Numbered from the stretch's first letter, positions 33,457 through 44,778 are shown. The stretch: 64,000 nucleotides of DNA from Drechmeria coniospora (GCF_001625195.1 NC_054391.1:186001-250000); one strand, 5' to 3'. The notes: generated by a model not told the origin, from the letters alone. Numbers and translations: made by a program.

Positions 33457-34659
33457 ATGGCCTCGACACCTCAGACCATCTACCTCGCTGTGTGCCAAAA
33501 GCACACTCTCCGCACGACAGAGGAAACGTTGGAGGCTCTATCCCAGCAATGCCGAAAAGCGGCCAAGGAGGAACCCTCTCCGGACCTCATTCTCTTCCCC
33601 GAAGCCTACCTTGGTGGCTATCCCCGCGGGACGACGTTTGGCACTGCCGTCGGAGGGCGCACTGCCGAGGGTAGGGAGCAGTTCCTGCGCTATTTCAAGG
33701 ACGCCGTGGATCTGGGGGATACCCCGGAGGGCGCGGGGGAGAAGTGGGTGATGAGGGAGCTCGAGGGGCAAGAAGAGATTGGCGTGAAAAAAGGCCGACG
33801 AGGCGACGGTACGCGAGAGCAGCTTGAACAGGTGGCGCGAGAGACTGGCATCTTTATTGTCACAGGATTGGTCGAACGAGCCGGTGGCACCCTTTACTGT
33901 TCCGTCGTTTACGTCTGTCCCACGCTGGGAGGTGAGATTTCCCGATACCCAGACACGCGGCAAAACTGACCCGATGCCAGTGATTGGGAAAAGGAGAAAG
34001 GTCATGCCGGTGAGTCTCCTTTGTCGGATCATCCTTGCAAACCGACGATGACAAGCTGAGCATGCCCCTTTAGACAGGAAGCGAGCGTTTGATCTGGGGC
34101 CAAGGACAGCCATCGTCGCTCCGCGCCGTGACGACGAGCATCAAAGGTGTCCGTATCACGCTGGCCGCTGCCATCTGCTGGGAGAATTACATGCCACTCC
34201 TGCGGCATTCACTCTATAGCCAGAACGTCAACCTCTACTTGGCACCGACGGCGGATGCGCGCGACACTTGGACGGCGCTCATGAGAACGGTGGCCTGCGA
34301 GGGAAGGTGCTTTGTCTTGAGCGCGAATCAATGCTTCAAAAAGAAGAACCAACCGGCGTGGATTTACGGCGAAAAGTCGGAAAGCGACGAGTTTGTATCC
34401 AGCGGGGGTTCGTGCATCGTGTCTCCCCTAGGAGAAGTCCTTGGAGGGCCCTCATGGGAGGATGAGGATGGCATGCTAACGGTTGGCGTGAATTTTGATG
34501 ATTGCCTGCGAGGTCGACTAGACCTAGATGTGGCCGGGAGCTATTCCAGGTATGCTTACGCTCGCTGCCGGAGTTTTGGTGCCGTTTACTGACATGCCTA
34601 TCAGAAACGATGCGTTCAAGCTGACCGTTACCGGACTTGATATCAGTCCTCCGATCTGA
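33457..34659 (+). CDS. Nitrilase / carbon-nitrogen hydrolase
   Basis: Four exons: 33457-33931, 33981-34009 (29 nt), 34074-34549, 34605-34659; 344 residues; introns of 49, 64 and 55 bp. The catalytic Glu-Lys-Cys triad is visible: Glu49 in [10 protein letters not shown], Lys165 in the tiny second exon (K-R-R-K-V-M-P followed by E-R-L-I-W-G), and Cys203 in [11 protein letters not shown]. The C-W-E-N context and the E-A-Y-L-G-G-Y-P block are typical of true nitrilases, which turn nitriles into acids plus ammonia; cyanide hydratases share much of this, so the substrate is open. The N-terminus is compact and cytosolic. An in-frame ATG at 33430 would add nine residues; 33457 is preferred because the upstream part is a lysine/A-run. 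Length fits the family. Confidence 0.88.
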
Positions 34660-34665
34660 CGCTGC

Positions 34666-34890
34666 CATTCAAGTTTGTCTGCTCCCAACAGCGCCTTCCA
34701 GGGACAGCCGTGTCGAACGTGTGCCCGGATTGCTACTTGGGGTTGTCGATACGCTCGCTGGTCTGGTAGCCAACCCATCATGCATGCGTGTGCATGGAGA
34801 GCGGCAACGGGAACTGTCCCATCTGCCGGCGTCACCCACGGATCGTGTACCAACCAAAGCTGCGCTGCCTTTTGCGCGGTTTTTCAGCAG
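34666..34890 (+). pseudogene. Possible decayed RING-like zinc finger
   Basis: One plus-strand frame reads V-C-P-D-C, then after an in-frame TAG (near 34768) H-H-A-C-V-C-M-E-S and N-C-P-I-C-R-R. The spacing resembles the second half of a RING finger (Cys-Pro-x-Cys-Arg end). There is no intact start or stop context and other frames overlap. It may be chance. Confidence 0.2.
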
Positions 34891-36847
34891 CAAGCAAGCC
34901 ATCACCTAGCAATGACCGCCCTTTCATGATCATCCCCCCCTGTTGCTTACTATCTTGCATGGAGCACGATAGCCCCACTACCCTTTCTGGCATCAAGGTC
35001 CGTTCCAGTCCGATGTCGCAATGGAGAGATTTTTTTGCGTTTTTTTTTGGACCAACGAATTGTACTCTGCACATGTAATAGTTGTTTGCAGTTGACACCG
35101 CGAGGGATTCCTCCACTCCTGGCGAAGCTTGGGCGCAAAGATGCCCAAGTCTAATCAATTCTGGATCAGTTGACGAGCTCGGAACAAAAGTTCTCTGCGC
35201 AGAGTCTCGGCCATATGGCGGCGTGTGCTTGCTTACTCGCGTGTGCGTACGGTGGGAACCGTCATCTCGGGACCGCTCCGTCAATCTGATCTTACCTTGA
35301 CGACTTTGCGTCGAGGAACATAGGCACAGTAGGATGCTGCTGTTGAGTCGCCTAAAGTGCGAGCGATGCTGTAGGGCACACCCCTGGCTTTGTATGGTGA
35401 GCATGCAAGTACAACTGCTTGCATTCATGAACACGACCCTAAGGAACACCCCTGGAATGCCCCGTGCCGAAACGGGGTAGGATCCTACTTGAACTGCTGA
35501 GTGTCGTTTCGCTCACCGATACACGTGAAGCACCACCCCTTCACCATCATGGATCGGATACCAAAGGACAGACAAAGAGACCGGACTCGCAACATGCATA
35601 TCTGTCTAAATATATACCCTTTGCGCGTCCGGAAATGGCATACATGTGCCAATGGGCGGCACCTCTAATGCTATACATGATGTGAATATTACGTGCTTCT
35701 CACGGACCAACGCGAGAAGTCGGGAATGTCCCGAGATGCTGGATAGGAAAGTCGAAAATAGATCAGTCAACCTCTCAAGTACAGTCTATCTGAATCTGGA
35801 CGGCACTCATAACTCGGTTGGTACGCACCAGCGTGTCCAGGAGATGGAGCGTCGGCATCGGCATCGCCGACGTATGAGGCTGAGGTGGTTAGGGGTATGG
35901 CCGAGTTCATCCCTTACGACGCGACCAACCCTCGCATAAAGACAAAACGTCAAACATGACATGCTTGCGTGCAACTTACATGCAATGTAACTCACGTCCG
36001 TCAACTACAACAGGTAGGTGTACATGCACGTCGACACGAGCATAGTTCTTATACGACATCCCATTTTGGAACGAGTCTGGCCCACACGGCACGCTACTAC
36101 GATCACTCCCGTCGTCTCTCGGCCATAATAACCTTAAACCTAGGACGCTAACTCGACCAGGAACGAGTTTCTTTCGGTTGCAGCTTATAGATTTATACAT
36201 TTGCCGTACGCGAGAATGTATTACATTGCATCAACCGCCCCATGGGGGTGCATATACCCACGGCATCAGAATCGGGAGACTGGCACAGGAAAACTCCTCG
36301 GCTCGCGTCTTGGTAGTCCTCGGAGCGGGACATGGTCGACTCCAACGTTCCCCTTTCCACATTGGATCCATCTCCGATTATTCATCGAATGCTGATTATC
36401 CATCGAATGATGTTGTAAATTACCGACATCTCTCAGCAGTGCCAGACTGCTTTGTTTCTTGCACCATGTCAGCCATGCTGGAGACAAAGGAAATGAAAGC
36501 TGCGAAAGCAGGTGTCGATGCCGCCATGTCATCTCGGAGCACACATACATGGCCAGCAGAATGGATACTACGGCCCTACATTAGGATGAGAGGAGCGATA
36601 CAAAACACTGAACTATTTGCGATTGTATACCTCAAAGTGGAAAACACCTCACATTGGGATACTGATCTGCAGCCGATGGCATAGTGCATCACCGGAAATT
36701 CGCTTGAACAGTAAGAATGAATGACCTCGTGACACGACTCGAAATACACTTTCATGCTGATTATATAACAGAGATAGGCTAGGATCCTGCACCAGTGAAG
36801 ATGCTGCCTTGAAAGACCTTCTATACAAACAAACTTTTCATGTCCCA
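34891..36847. other. Long intergenic region, no gene seen
   Basis: Nearly 2 kb between the nitrilase end and the dioxygenase end. Open frames of 60-205 codons occur on both strands but overlap each other and show no conserved motif. T-run at 35028-35048. Slightly lower GC than the flanking genes. Confidence 0.3.
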
Positions 36848-37989
36848 TCATACCGTAAGGGCGATCTGACTTTCACTCCCAATCAACTTATCGCTCTCCT
36901 GAATCATCATGCCGGTTAAAAATTTCCCGTTGGCGTCCAGCACGCTGGGGTTCTTGAAGACACCAAACTTAAAGTCGTGCCACTCATCCGCCGTCCAGGT
37001 CTTGCCCGTCGTGTCGCGGAAGATTCCGCCGTCGTTCATGCGCAGAAAGTACGCAATGCTGTAGCGATCCTCGTCCTGCGTCTTCTGCAGCGGCACGACG
37101 CGGTGCACGACGCTGGCGAGCTCCCCGCCCGACAGGAACCGCAGGCTGTCGCCGACGTTGATGATGGCGTGCCCGGGGCGAGGCTCGATGAACTCCCATC
37201 GCTTCGACGTCAGCGAGAGGAACTGAAGGCCCCACTGCGCGGCGAGCAGAAAGGTGAGGGAGCCAACGTCGGTGTGCTTGTTGTGACCGACGTTCTTGGG
37301 CGCCGCCGTCGTGCCGTCGGCCAACCTTTCATGCTTGGGGTAGCGCAGGAGGCCGAGCGTCGAGAGTGACGGGCCTGGGTCCGCGTGGTGGGCCTCGAAG
37401 CGCGAGGCGCCCGTGAGGCCAAGCTGCGACGAGAGGTGCGAGAGGATCATGAGGGTAATGTCGTGAGAGTGCTTGATGAAGGAGAAGAAGCAATCTTCCT
37501 GGGAGCGAACCGAGGTCGTGAGGTCGGACGACCCCTTGAGAAATTCTCGACGGGAAAACTAGGTGGCATCGGTTAGTTGGGTTTGGGGGCATTGCAAACG
37601 AGTTAAACGGACCTTGAGAGATTCGTAACCGTCTCTCGTCTTTGGGTTGGGACCCTCTTCCGTGCCCATAGGCTCGTAACTGGAAAATGAGCAACTGATA
37701 ACAGAGGTCGGGGTAACGCTTGACAGAATGCTCACCCAAAGTTATCACTCCCACGGGCGTCTTGCATCTTGACCTGAAGGGGCTGTTTGAAGTAACTCTC
37801 CATGTTCTTGAGCATCTCTCCCCACAGATTGCAAAGTTCTAGGTCGCTCGTCAAATCCAGATAGAAGAATCCATGGCCTCGACAAGCTTCGAGCAGGTTC
37901 CGGCTCTCGGTGGCATTCTCCGATCGAAGGAGATCGAGGTGGATGGTCGGCAACGACTTTGAAACGATCATTGGTTCGCTAACAGCCAT
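36848..37989 (-). CDS. 2-oxoglutarate/Fe(II) dioxygenase, isopenicillin-N-synthase-like
   Basis: Three exons on the minus strand: 37989-37736, 37679-37613, 37558-36848; 343 residues; introns of 56 and 54 bp with GT-AG ends and a CTAAC branch site. The N-terminal DIOX_N-type domain shows L-L-E-A-C-R-G-H-G-F-F-Y-L-D. The C-terminal domain carries the iron ligands His202 and Asp204 (H-T-D) and His259 (H-R-V-V), and the 2-oxoglutarate-binding pair Arg272-x-Ser274 in R-Y-S-I-A-Y-F-L-R. Family members hydroxylate, desaturate or cyclise small molecules, often in secondary metabolism; the substrate is unknown. Start at 37989 chosen because it gives a normal family N-terminus; the frame is open upstream to 38151 without similarity. 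Confidence 0.88.
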
Positions 37990-38106
37990 GATGAGAGACT
38001 GGTGACGGCAATGTTGCTTGATGAGAAACGTAGGCCGGACGAGCGAACTTGGGTTGAAATGGCTGCGATGTGATCTGGAAGACGAACCGTCGCGACCTCG
38101 GTGCAT

Positions 38107-38114
38107 ATTATATA
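38107..38114 (-). promoter_or_regulatory. TATA-like box of the dioxygenase gene
   Basis: On the minus strand the sequence reads TATATAAT, about 120 bp upstream of the ATG at 37989. Confidence 0.35.
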
Positions 38115-40292
38115 CTCCAAAAAGAGGCCACCATGTTGAATATTCGTCCAAGTTTGGATATGAGCATGAAAGCTGTCGTCCGAGCCGGGTGCGCCTTCAA
38201 CACGGCCATGGTGAGTGCAGTGTCGTCTCCAGAACACGAAGCGCTCAAACGGTACCTAGCGTTTCTGACCATCCGCGCAGAGATGGAGAAATTGCGCCAT
38301 GCGGGAAAAGGATGACACATTGGTTCATCCCTCCGAGGGCCATCGCTTCCGCAGATGCGGCTCCCGCAGATGCGAGTGACACGACGCGTCGGGCTGCCCC
38401 GGGCTCACATGCAGGCCGAGGGTTGGGGAGCCGAGAGGGGAGGCAGGACGGCAATGCCAAACCCTTGTCCGTGGATTATTTCATCGTACAATCTGCCTGT
38501 GACAAATACTCCATACGTAAGCATTACCAGATGCATTTTCAACCTCACCAATCCGGTCCTGCGTAAGCCATCACGCCCTGCGTACGCGTAGGCGATTGGA
38601 TGCCGGGCTGCCCCTGGATGCCGGACCGGGTAGACGAACGAGGACGGCAGCATGCCAATGAATCGGTTCAACCTTGGCTCTGCACATTCAGGCCGGCAAA
38701 GTCTGAGCGAGCTCGTTGGCTCAGGCGTCGTATCGATGGACATGACCGGCAATTGCATCTGCATGGCTGAAATTTGCCGTATAAATCAAGGCCCACGACG
38801 ACCGCAACCAGGTCATCGTCCGACCAGCAGCGCGCAAGGAGACGTACGATGCATCGGATATTGACAGAGGACTGCCATCGGTTGACGTAAGATGCGTTAA
38901 TTTTGATTGCCCGGGGCGCCGCAACATCGAAAGCGGCGCAGAGCACGGCGTTTCAAGTCGTGTTCCCACATTCGTCTCCAAGCCCCGATCCTGTCGCCGA
39001 ACCGTACGCGCCGAGGCGGTTATGCCTTGTTGCCAAACCCCTGGCTGCGTCGGTATGAAACTCCACAAACGCCAATGTCGCTCACGACAATGGCAGGATG
39101 CGAAAGGAGCTTGCACTTTTCTCGCCGCGGCAGAGTGTGCAGAGAGTCCTCGTCCTTCCTTCCGGTGTGAGCAAAGGGAGACTCGGCATAGTCCCCCCGA
39201 CAGGCGATGAGAGGCACGTCACAATCCGAATGCCGGTCAGAAAAGGCTCGCATCGCACCAGCATGGAGAGTGTCAGGTCAGCTTACGTGGGCGTCGAGGT
39301 TGGCTGAACTGAGCAGGGCTCGACCGGCTCGGCTCGTCCTTGTCACATCTGAGATGACCCAAGACCATGTACGGTACCTCGTGTGCGCGTGAGTGTTGAC
39401 GGGTTCGCTTCGCATTCGATGCAAAGAGGCGTCATCTTCCTCGCGTTGCCTCATCAGGTCAACGACGTGTGCGGATGCCATGGGTTCCTCTCGCCCGCGC
39501 TCGGCAACCATCCACTGAATCGGAGCCAGTTCCGGCACCAGACCCAGGTTTCATCGTGTCAACCAGGAACATGCATGCTCGGAACGACTCGCATCGAAGT
39601 CGACCCACCGGCAGCCAAGGATCCATCGAGGAAGTGGAATGCGGGACGGCACGAAGACTGGTTTTCTGACGGAGCCAAACGATGGCGTCAACGGAAAGGA
39701 TGCCCCATGCGGAACGAAGGTTGGTGCGAATGCATGCCTACCCCATCGTGGGCAAATATAGGCAGGGGTAGGGAGGCGCTTCCGTGCCGACTCGGCGGTG
39801 ATGCCCACGCAACAAGCACCTATTAGCATGGATCCCCAAAGCAACCAGCAAGGACGCCTGCGCGTAGATGTAGATGCCGGGCATGACGGTGCAGGGAGGG
39901 CCATTCATTCGTATCTTTCGCCAGAGCGCGGACTCGATGCGCCGCTTATGCCGGACTCTTGCGCGGGTGGCGCGGTAGAAGCACGAGGCGCGCTACCTTG
40001 CCTTTTGGCATCACGAATGAACAAGACGGGTTCGCGAGAGGTGATTGATCCATCGCGAGCACGACGTTTCCTTTGCAGAGTAAGCAGAGGCCGTTTACGT
40101 TTCGAGGGGGGATACTTGCCGACGTGGTATATAGTCTGCGTCGCCAGCAGGATCCGGATAGTTTCGAGAGAGCATTGCCAGTCGCACCATAAGCCGCCCA
40201 TTTCTCAACTCTCGACGCCATCCAAGTGCTCGCAGGCAAGCCAAGACGCTCGTTCGTTTCGTCCCTGCACAGTCGTACAATCACACGGCACA
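38115..40292. other. Long intergenic region, no gene seen
   Basis: About 2.2 kb of GC-rich sequence with many overlapping open frames on both strands, as expected from composition. The plus frame that runs from 39798 into the next gene is open by chance up to 40292; its sequence before 40293 has no family features. Confidence 0.3.
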
Positions 40293-41546
40293 ATGGTACG
40301 TGCAAAGGGGCCCAGGGGCCGAGTAGGTTCGCGACGCTCACGCGCGCAGGGTTCCAAAGCCGACGACGTCGTGCCGCAAGACAGCAGGCCGATCGAAAGC
40401 TTCGAGCAGCTTTCGAGCTTCGCAAACCGGCAGGTTCCCGTCGTCACCATGTTCAGCGGCGGACTGGACAGCACGTACCTGCTGCTTCGGCTTCAGGAGC
40501 TCGGCTTCACCGACATCCACGCCGTCGCCGTCGACGTCGGGTCTCCGGTGGACGAGGACGGCCTCGCCAAGCACGCCGGCCACTTTGGAGCCAAGTTTGC
40601 ACTCCTCGACGGTCGCGAGGCGTTCGTGAACGAGGGCGTCATGCCCGCCATCCGCGCCCACGCCACGTACATGGGCATGTTTCCCATCAGCAGCTCGCTC
40701 ACCCGTCCGGTCATCGCGCGGCTCGTCACGGACTACGCCAAGAGCGTCAAGGCAGGTCTGCTGCTCCACACGGCCAACCTGTCGCAGAACAGCCTGCCGC
40801 GGCTGAACAACTGCATTCGGCGCCTGGGCTTCGGCGGCCGGTTCGGAAGCCCGTATCCGCAGTCGGTCGTCTCTCGGGAGAGGAAGGCCGAGGAGCTGTC
40901 GGCGGCGGGGCTGAGCGTCATGTCGGAGCGCAAGCTCAGCGGCGACGAGAACCTGTGGTGCCGGGAGTTTGAGGACGGGCCCCTCGGCGACCCCGAGGGC
41001 TTCCGCATCCCCGAGGAGGCCTACCAGTGGACCCGACGGCGCGGCGATCAGGCGAGCCAGAAGCTCACGCTCGGCTTCGAGGACGGCAACCTCGTGTCGG
41101 TCGACGGCAAGACGGGTCCTCTGATGGAGGCCATCGAGGTGCTGAACAGGGAGGTGGGCAAGTTTGGCCTCGGCCGGTTCGTCGGGCTCGAGCCGCTGTC
41201 GACCGACGACAAGGCGCTGGAGATTCGCGAGGCGCCGGCGGCGGCCATCATCATGGACGCGCTCCGCCATCTCGAGATGGCGACGCTCGAGACGAAGACG
41301 CTCGAGCTGAAGCAGCAGCTCGAGCAGCAGTGGGTTCGGGAAGCCATCGCCGGCCACTGGGGAGCCAAGTGCCACAGCATGTGCGAGGCCGCCATCGTCG
41401 CCTCCCTGCGAGGCGTCGGGGGCCGCGTGACCTACGACATTGACCACACGAGATTCCTGCCCTGCTCGATCGAGGCGACGAATCCTCGTTATATCCGGGA
41501 TCGGGACCACTGGGAGCGAGGACAGCAGCTGCGGTGGAGAAAATGA
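40293..41546 (+). CDS. Argininosuccinate-synthase-like ATP-dependent ligase (divergent)
   Basis: 417 residues if unspliced, close to the family length. ArgG enzymes join citrulline and aspartate using ATP. Visible: the ATP-binding P-loop F-S-G-G-L-D-S near the start (about residue 55), [12 protein letters not shown] (matching the S-L-A-R-P block), and D-E-N-L-W followed by E-x-G-P-L-x-D-P, all ArgG signatures. However, the strongly conserved H-G-x-T-G-K-G-N-D-Q-V-R-F substrate loop reads [14 protein letters not shown], so citrulline/aspartate binding is probably lost or changed. I infer a paralogue with another substrate, not the arginine pathway enzyme. The ATG at 40293 is followed directly by GTACGT, and a CGCGCAG acceptor ends at 40349: a 54-bp in-frame intron is likely, giving 399 residues starting M-G-S-K-A-D. 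Single exon after that. Confidence 0.72.
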   Translation: MVRAKGPRGRVGSRRSRAQGSKADDVVPQDSRPIESFEQLSSFANRQVPVVTMFSGGLDSTYLLLRLQELGFTDIHAVAVDVGSPVDEDGLAKHAGHFGAKFALLDGREAFVNEGVMPAIRAHATYMGMFPISSSLTRPVIARLVTDYAKSVKAGLLLHTANLSQNSLPRLNNCIRRLGFGGRFGSPYPQSVVSRERKAEELSAAGLSVMSERKLSGDENLWCREFEDGPLGDPEGFRIPEEAYQWTRRRGDQASQKLTLGFEDGNLVSVDGKTGPLMEAIEVLNREVGKFGLGRFVGLEPLSTDDKALEIREAPAAAIIMDALRHLEMATLETKTLELKQQLEQQWVREAIAGHWGAKCHSMCEAAIVASLRGVGGRVTYDIDHTRFLPCSIEATNPRYIRDRDHWERGQQLRWRK

Positions 41547-41655
41547 GGCCGCGGCTGAGAGCGTCTGGTGGGGAAATGCTGGCGAGAAATGCTTCCCACG
41601 GGTGCCATTAGCAGCTCAGAGCGGAGCTGAAATGAATATCGACGAGTTCTGCCGA

Positions 41656-41777
41656 CTGATGACTGGTGACTGATGACTGGTGACTGGTGACTGGTGACTG
41701 GTGACTGACGACTGATGACTGAGTGACTGATGATTGACTGACCGATGACTGGCTGGCTGATGACTGACTGAATGACT
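41656..41777 (+). repeat. Minisatellite based on tgactgg / tgactga
   Basis: About sixteen copies of a 7-8 bp unit (gactggt, gactgat, gactgaat and variants) begin 110 bp after the ArgG-like stop codon. Confidence 0.85.
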
Positions 41778-42239
41778 GCCGACCGCGTGGCCACGATACT
41801 TGTGGTGGTGAGAGTATACGTATGCAGAGCACGGAGTACGGAGAAACTATTGCAGCGTGCATCCAAGTAAGTAGTTGTATTGATACAGCAGGGAGTGCTC
41901 CGTACATGTACTGTACATGCACTCTTACCTACTCCATAGTACCATCATCATGCTGAAAAAGGACTCCGTACAAGTGCCTTCATGTACGTGTACCTGGACG
42001 GCGTAAAGGGTGCATCTGCCGTGTACATGAAGTGTAATAGAAGCACTACCCTGCAGGAGTACTTGCATGTATAGTTTGCGCACATATACCTGCTCGTGTG
42101 CCTAAAATACACCACGGACGCTAGTACCCAAGACATATGCGGATCTCGGACCACCCCACTCGGGTTAGCACTCCCTGGTACCTTGCAGCCGCTTGAAGGC
42201 CTGTCAGCAAGTACATGTACATGTACCGTACAACTACAG

Positions 42240-42332
42240 TACGGAGCACACTTGTGTACTGTACATGTGCACAAGTCCAGGTACATGTGCACAAGTCCAA
42301 GTACATGTGCACAAGTTCAGGTACGTGTGCAC
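42240..42332 (+). repeat. 20-bp repeat containing gtacatgtgcacaag
   Basis: Four near-identical units (gtacatgtgcacaagtccag, ...tccaa, ...ttcag, gtacgtgtgcacaa). Each unit holds the palindrome-rich gtacatgtgcac. Confidence 0.85.
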
Positions 42333-42613
42333 AATTGATTGCATTGTCTGCATACCTCGCCATACTACCTACCTTGTTGATACTCGGACCGTGCTCGGAG
42401 TGATGACGACGCACATAAATGGCCTGTTCATCACCAACGATTTCGCCTTTTTTTCCCTCTTCAACTCCAATCAAACACACCTACTCCTCTGCTCATCTCG
42501 CCGGCAGCATTCTCCTTTTTTCCAAGCAGTTCTCGCAGCACGTCTGAGCTCGCACCGCCCTCGGCAAAATTGCGGCATCCAGTCTGGTGTTGAACGTTCC
42601 CGTTGCTCTCACG

Positions 42614-43459
42614 ATGACGATCAGCAAGGCGATTCCGACGCAACTCGTCTACCAGCGAGAGGGACGGCGGCTTCTCCATGCCGCCAAGATGCTCTCCGTC
42701 GTGCCGATATCCGCACTCGCGACGTCGGACCAGGCGCTCGTAAAAGACGCACCGGAGCTCGAGGACGCCGTCATCACGGATTCTACCGTGTTCCACGTCC
42801 AGGGTGGCGGTCAGCCCTCCGATACCGGAATCATGACCTCCTCCTCGGCGGCGCCGGCGAGCGAGGTGGACGCCACGTTCGAGGTCAGGTCGGTGCGTCA
42901 GCCCGCCGAAGGTGGCCAGATCCTGCACTTTGGCCGCTTCGTGGCCGTCGACGGCGTCGCCGCACGCTTCGACGCCGGCGCCGAGCTGCGACAGCAGGTG
43001 GACGCGGAGAAGCGCACGCTGCACTCGCGCCTGCACAGCGCGGGCCACATCATGAGCCTCGCCATCCACGCGCTGTGCCGCGAGGGCGCCATCCCGCCGC
43101 TCAAGGAGGTCAAGGCGTCGCACTACCCCGACTCGGCCGCCGTCGTCTTCCAGGGCACCATCGACAACAGCCACAAGGACGCCATCCAGGCCAGGACGGA
43201 CGAGTATGTCCGATCGGCCCGGCCCATCCACATTCACTGGTGGCCGATGGAGGAGCTCCTGGAGAAGTGCCACGGCACGACGGACGGCTTCGCGCTGCCG
43301 GCGGGAGAGACGATGGGCCGCGTCGTCGAGATGGAGGGTCTGGGAAGCTACCCCTGCGGCGGAACCCACGTCCGGGACTGCAGCGAGGTGGGCAAGATTG
43401 AGGTGAGGAAGATTTCGCGCTCCAAGGGAACGAGCAAAGTGTCGTACCGGGTCGCCTAG
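42614..43459 (+). CDS. AlaX-type alanyl-tRNA editing protein
   Basis: Single exon, 281 residues. Free-standing homologue of the alanyl-tRNA synthetase editing domain; such proteins hydrolyse Ser-tRNA(Ala) or Gly-tRNA(Ala) in trans. The four zinc-binding residues are visible: H-S-A-G-H at residues 141-145 (the first H-x3-H pair) and C-G-G-T-H at 248-252. The N-terminal part has the F-H-V-Q-G-G-G-Q-P-S-D-T-G motif typical of the beta-barrel subdomain of AlaX-II/AARSD1-like proteins. No catalytic synthetase domain is fused. The ATG at 42614 is chosen; the frame upstream has only GTG. No signal peptide; cytosolic. Confidence 0.9.
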   Translation: MTISKAIPTQLVYQREGRRLLHAAKMLSVVPISALATSDQALVKDAPELEDAVITDSTVFHVQGGGQPSDTGIMTSSSAAPASEVDATFEVRSVRQPAEGGQILHFGRFVAVDGVAARFDAGAELRQQVDAEKRTLHSRLHSAGHIMSLAIHALCREGAIPPLKEVKASHYPDSAAVVFQGTIDNSHKDAIQARTDEYVRSARPIHIHWWPMEELLEKCHGTTDGFALPAGETMGRVVEMEGLGSYPCGGTHVRDCSEVGKIEVRKISRSKGTSKVSYRVA

Positions 43460-43527
43460 ACGACACGAGCAGCCGTCTTGGTCTGGCGAGGAATGCCCCC
43501 TCGGTCGGTAGCGTCCCGTCGGGGGAC

Positions 43528-43689
43528 ACGAATGAATGAATGAATGGTGCACGATGAATGAATGAATGGTCCACGAATGAATGACTGAATGGTCCACGAA
43601 TGAATGAATGAATGGTGCACGATGAATGAATGAATGGTCCACGAATGAATGACTGAATGGTCCACGAATGAATGAATAAATGGTCCACG
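43528..43689 (+). repeat. Minisatellite (gaat)n with ggtccac / ggtgcac spacers
   Basis: Blocks of three or four gaat units separated by ggtccac or ggtgcacgat, in a higher-order pattern of about 32 and 69 bp. Starts 70 bp after the AlaX stop codon. Confidence 0.9.
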
Positions 43690-44778
43690 ACATGTCCGTC
43701 CACCACCACGGGTGCTTCCCAGCGCGTCACCGGCGTAGAGCGACAACGTCGCTTGCCCGGCAAGGAAGTGCACGTCGACATGGGCGTCACAGAGAGTTGG
43801 ATTCCACGGCAGCTTGCCAATCATCATGGAAGTCGGTCGAGGAGCTGCGTCCAGGAGAATGCACTGGATGCAAATTGGCATGCGGGAGGGCGCGCCGACG
43901 AGGACCATTGCAGGGCCCAACCCCAGGCACGACTCCAGCACGGCTGGTCGTCGGCGGTGCGTCGAGGCTCCTTCTATTCGCCTGTATTTTTTCTCGCACT
44001 CGTCGAACCATGATGCCTCGTCCCAAGATGCCTCGTCCAAGTCGATGGAGAAAGCTGCCACCCCCATCACGAGCAGCCTCCGCCCCTCACGATGGCCAAA
44101 GGATAGGACAAGGCCAGAAGACGGAGGGGTGAGTTGGAGTTTGGACAAAAGAAACAGGCAGCCGAAATGCCTCCAGGGGCACGTCGGAGGGGCATGAGCT
44201 CGACCCTGCTCGATGGCATCGTCGCACAATGGCACAGGTCCCGGTGCAGGGGATGGTGGTTGATGCTCGTGGGTGAATCGAAGCAGCAATAATTCTCTCT
44301 GTGAATCGAAGCAGTAATAATTCTCCCTATACTCCGCATTACTCTGCATTGGTAAATAGGTACAACACAAGTACACGGTACTCGACACACGTGCAAGCAC
44401 AAGTACGAGCGCAAGCAAGTATGATTGTACTCTGTACACTCCATGTACTTGTAGGTGCCCTGTACTGGAAGTGCTGGAAGCAACGCGGAGCCCTGTAATA
44501 ATTACCCTTACAGTGCTTGTAGGGAGCCGTAAACATTAGTAGGTACGCTGTACGGACACTTACAGTACTCGCTGGCAAGTAGACGGAACAGGCGGATGAG
44601 GCAAACATGCCAGGATTGACCTCGAGGGTCACTTGCTGCCGTGCCATGAGATTTGAAACAGTTTGGGTTCATTGATGCTATTCATTGTGCTCATGAACAG
44701 TTCTTCGTCTGCTCAATGGTGTTGAGGTCGTTTCCGAGTCACTCACCGTACCTTGCGAGGACGATTACTTAAGCACTT
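43690..44778. other. Intergenic region with an unrecognised minus-strand open frame
   Basis: The minus strand is open from 44439 to 43456 and reads moderately protein-like from about 44130 to 43720 (M-G-V-A-A-F-S-I-D-L-D-E-A-S-W at its front). The frame continues into the gaat minisatellite, which translates as low complexity, so it is probably not a complete gene. No family recognised. Confidence 0.25.

Larger units (their letters stand above)
41547..42613. other. Intergenic region rich in short repeats
   Basis: Between the ArgG-like gene and AlaX. It contains the tgactgg minisatellite (41656-41777), scattered TACGGAGTA and GTACATGTAC palindromes and the 20-bp repeat at 42240-42332. No gene seen. 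Confidence 0.4.

Noticed and set aside
41656..42332. CRISPR array suggested by regular short repeats
   Set aside because: The units are contiguous minisatellites without unique spacers, and the organism is a fungus.
42193..43401. 402-codon plus-strand frame overlapping AlaX
   Set aside because: Arginine-rich out-of-frame translation; AlaX motifs are in the other frame.
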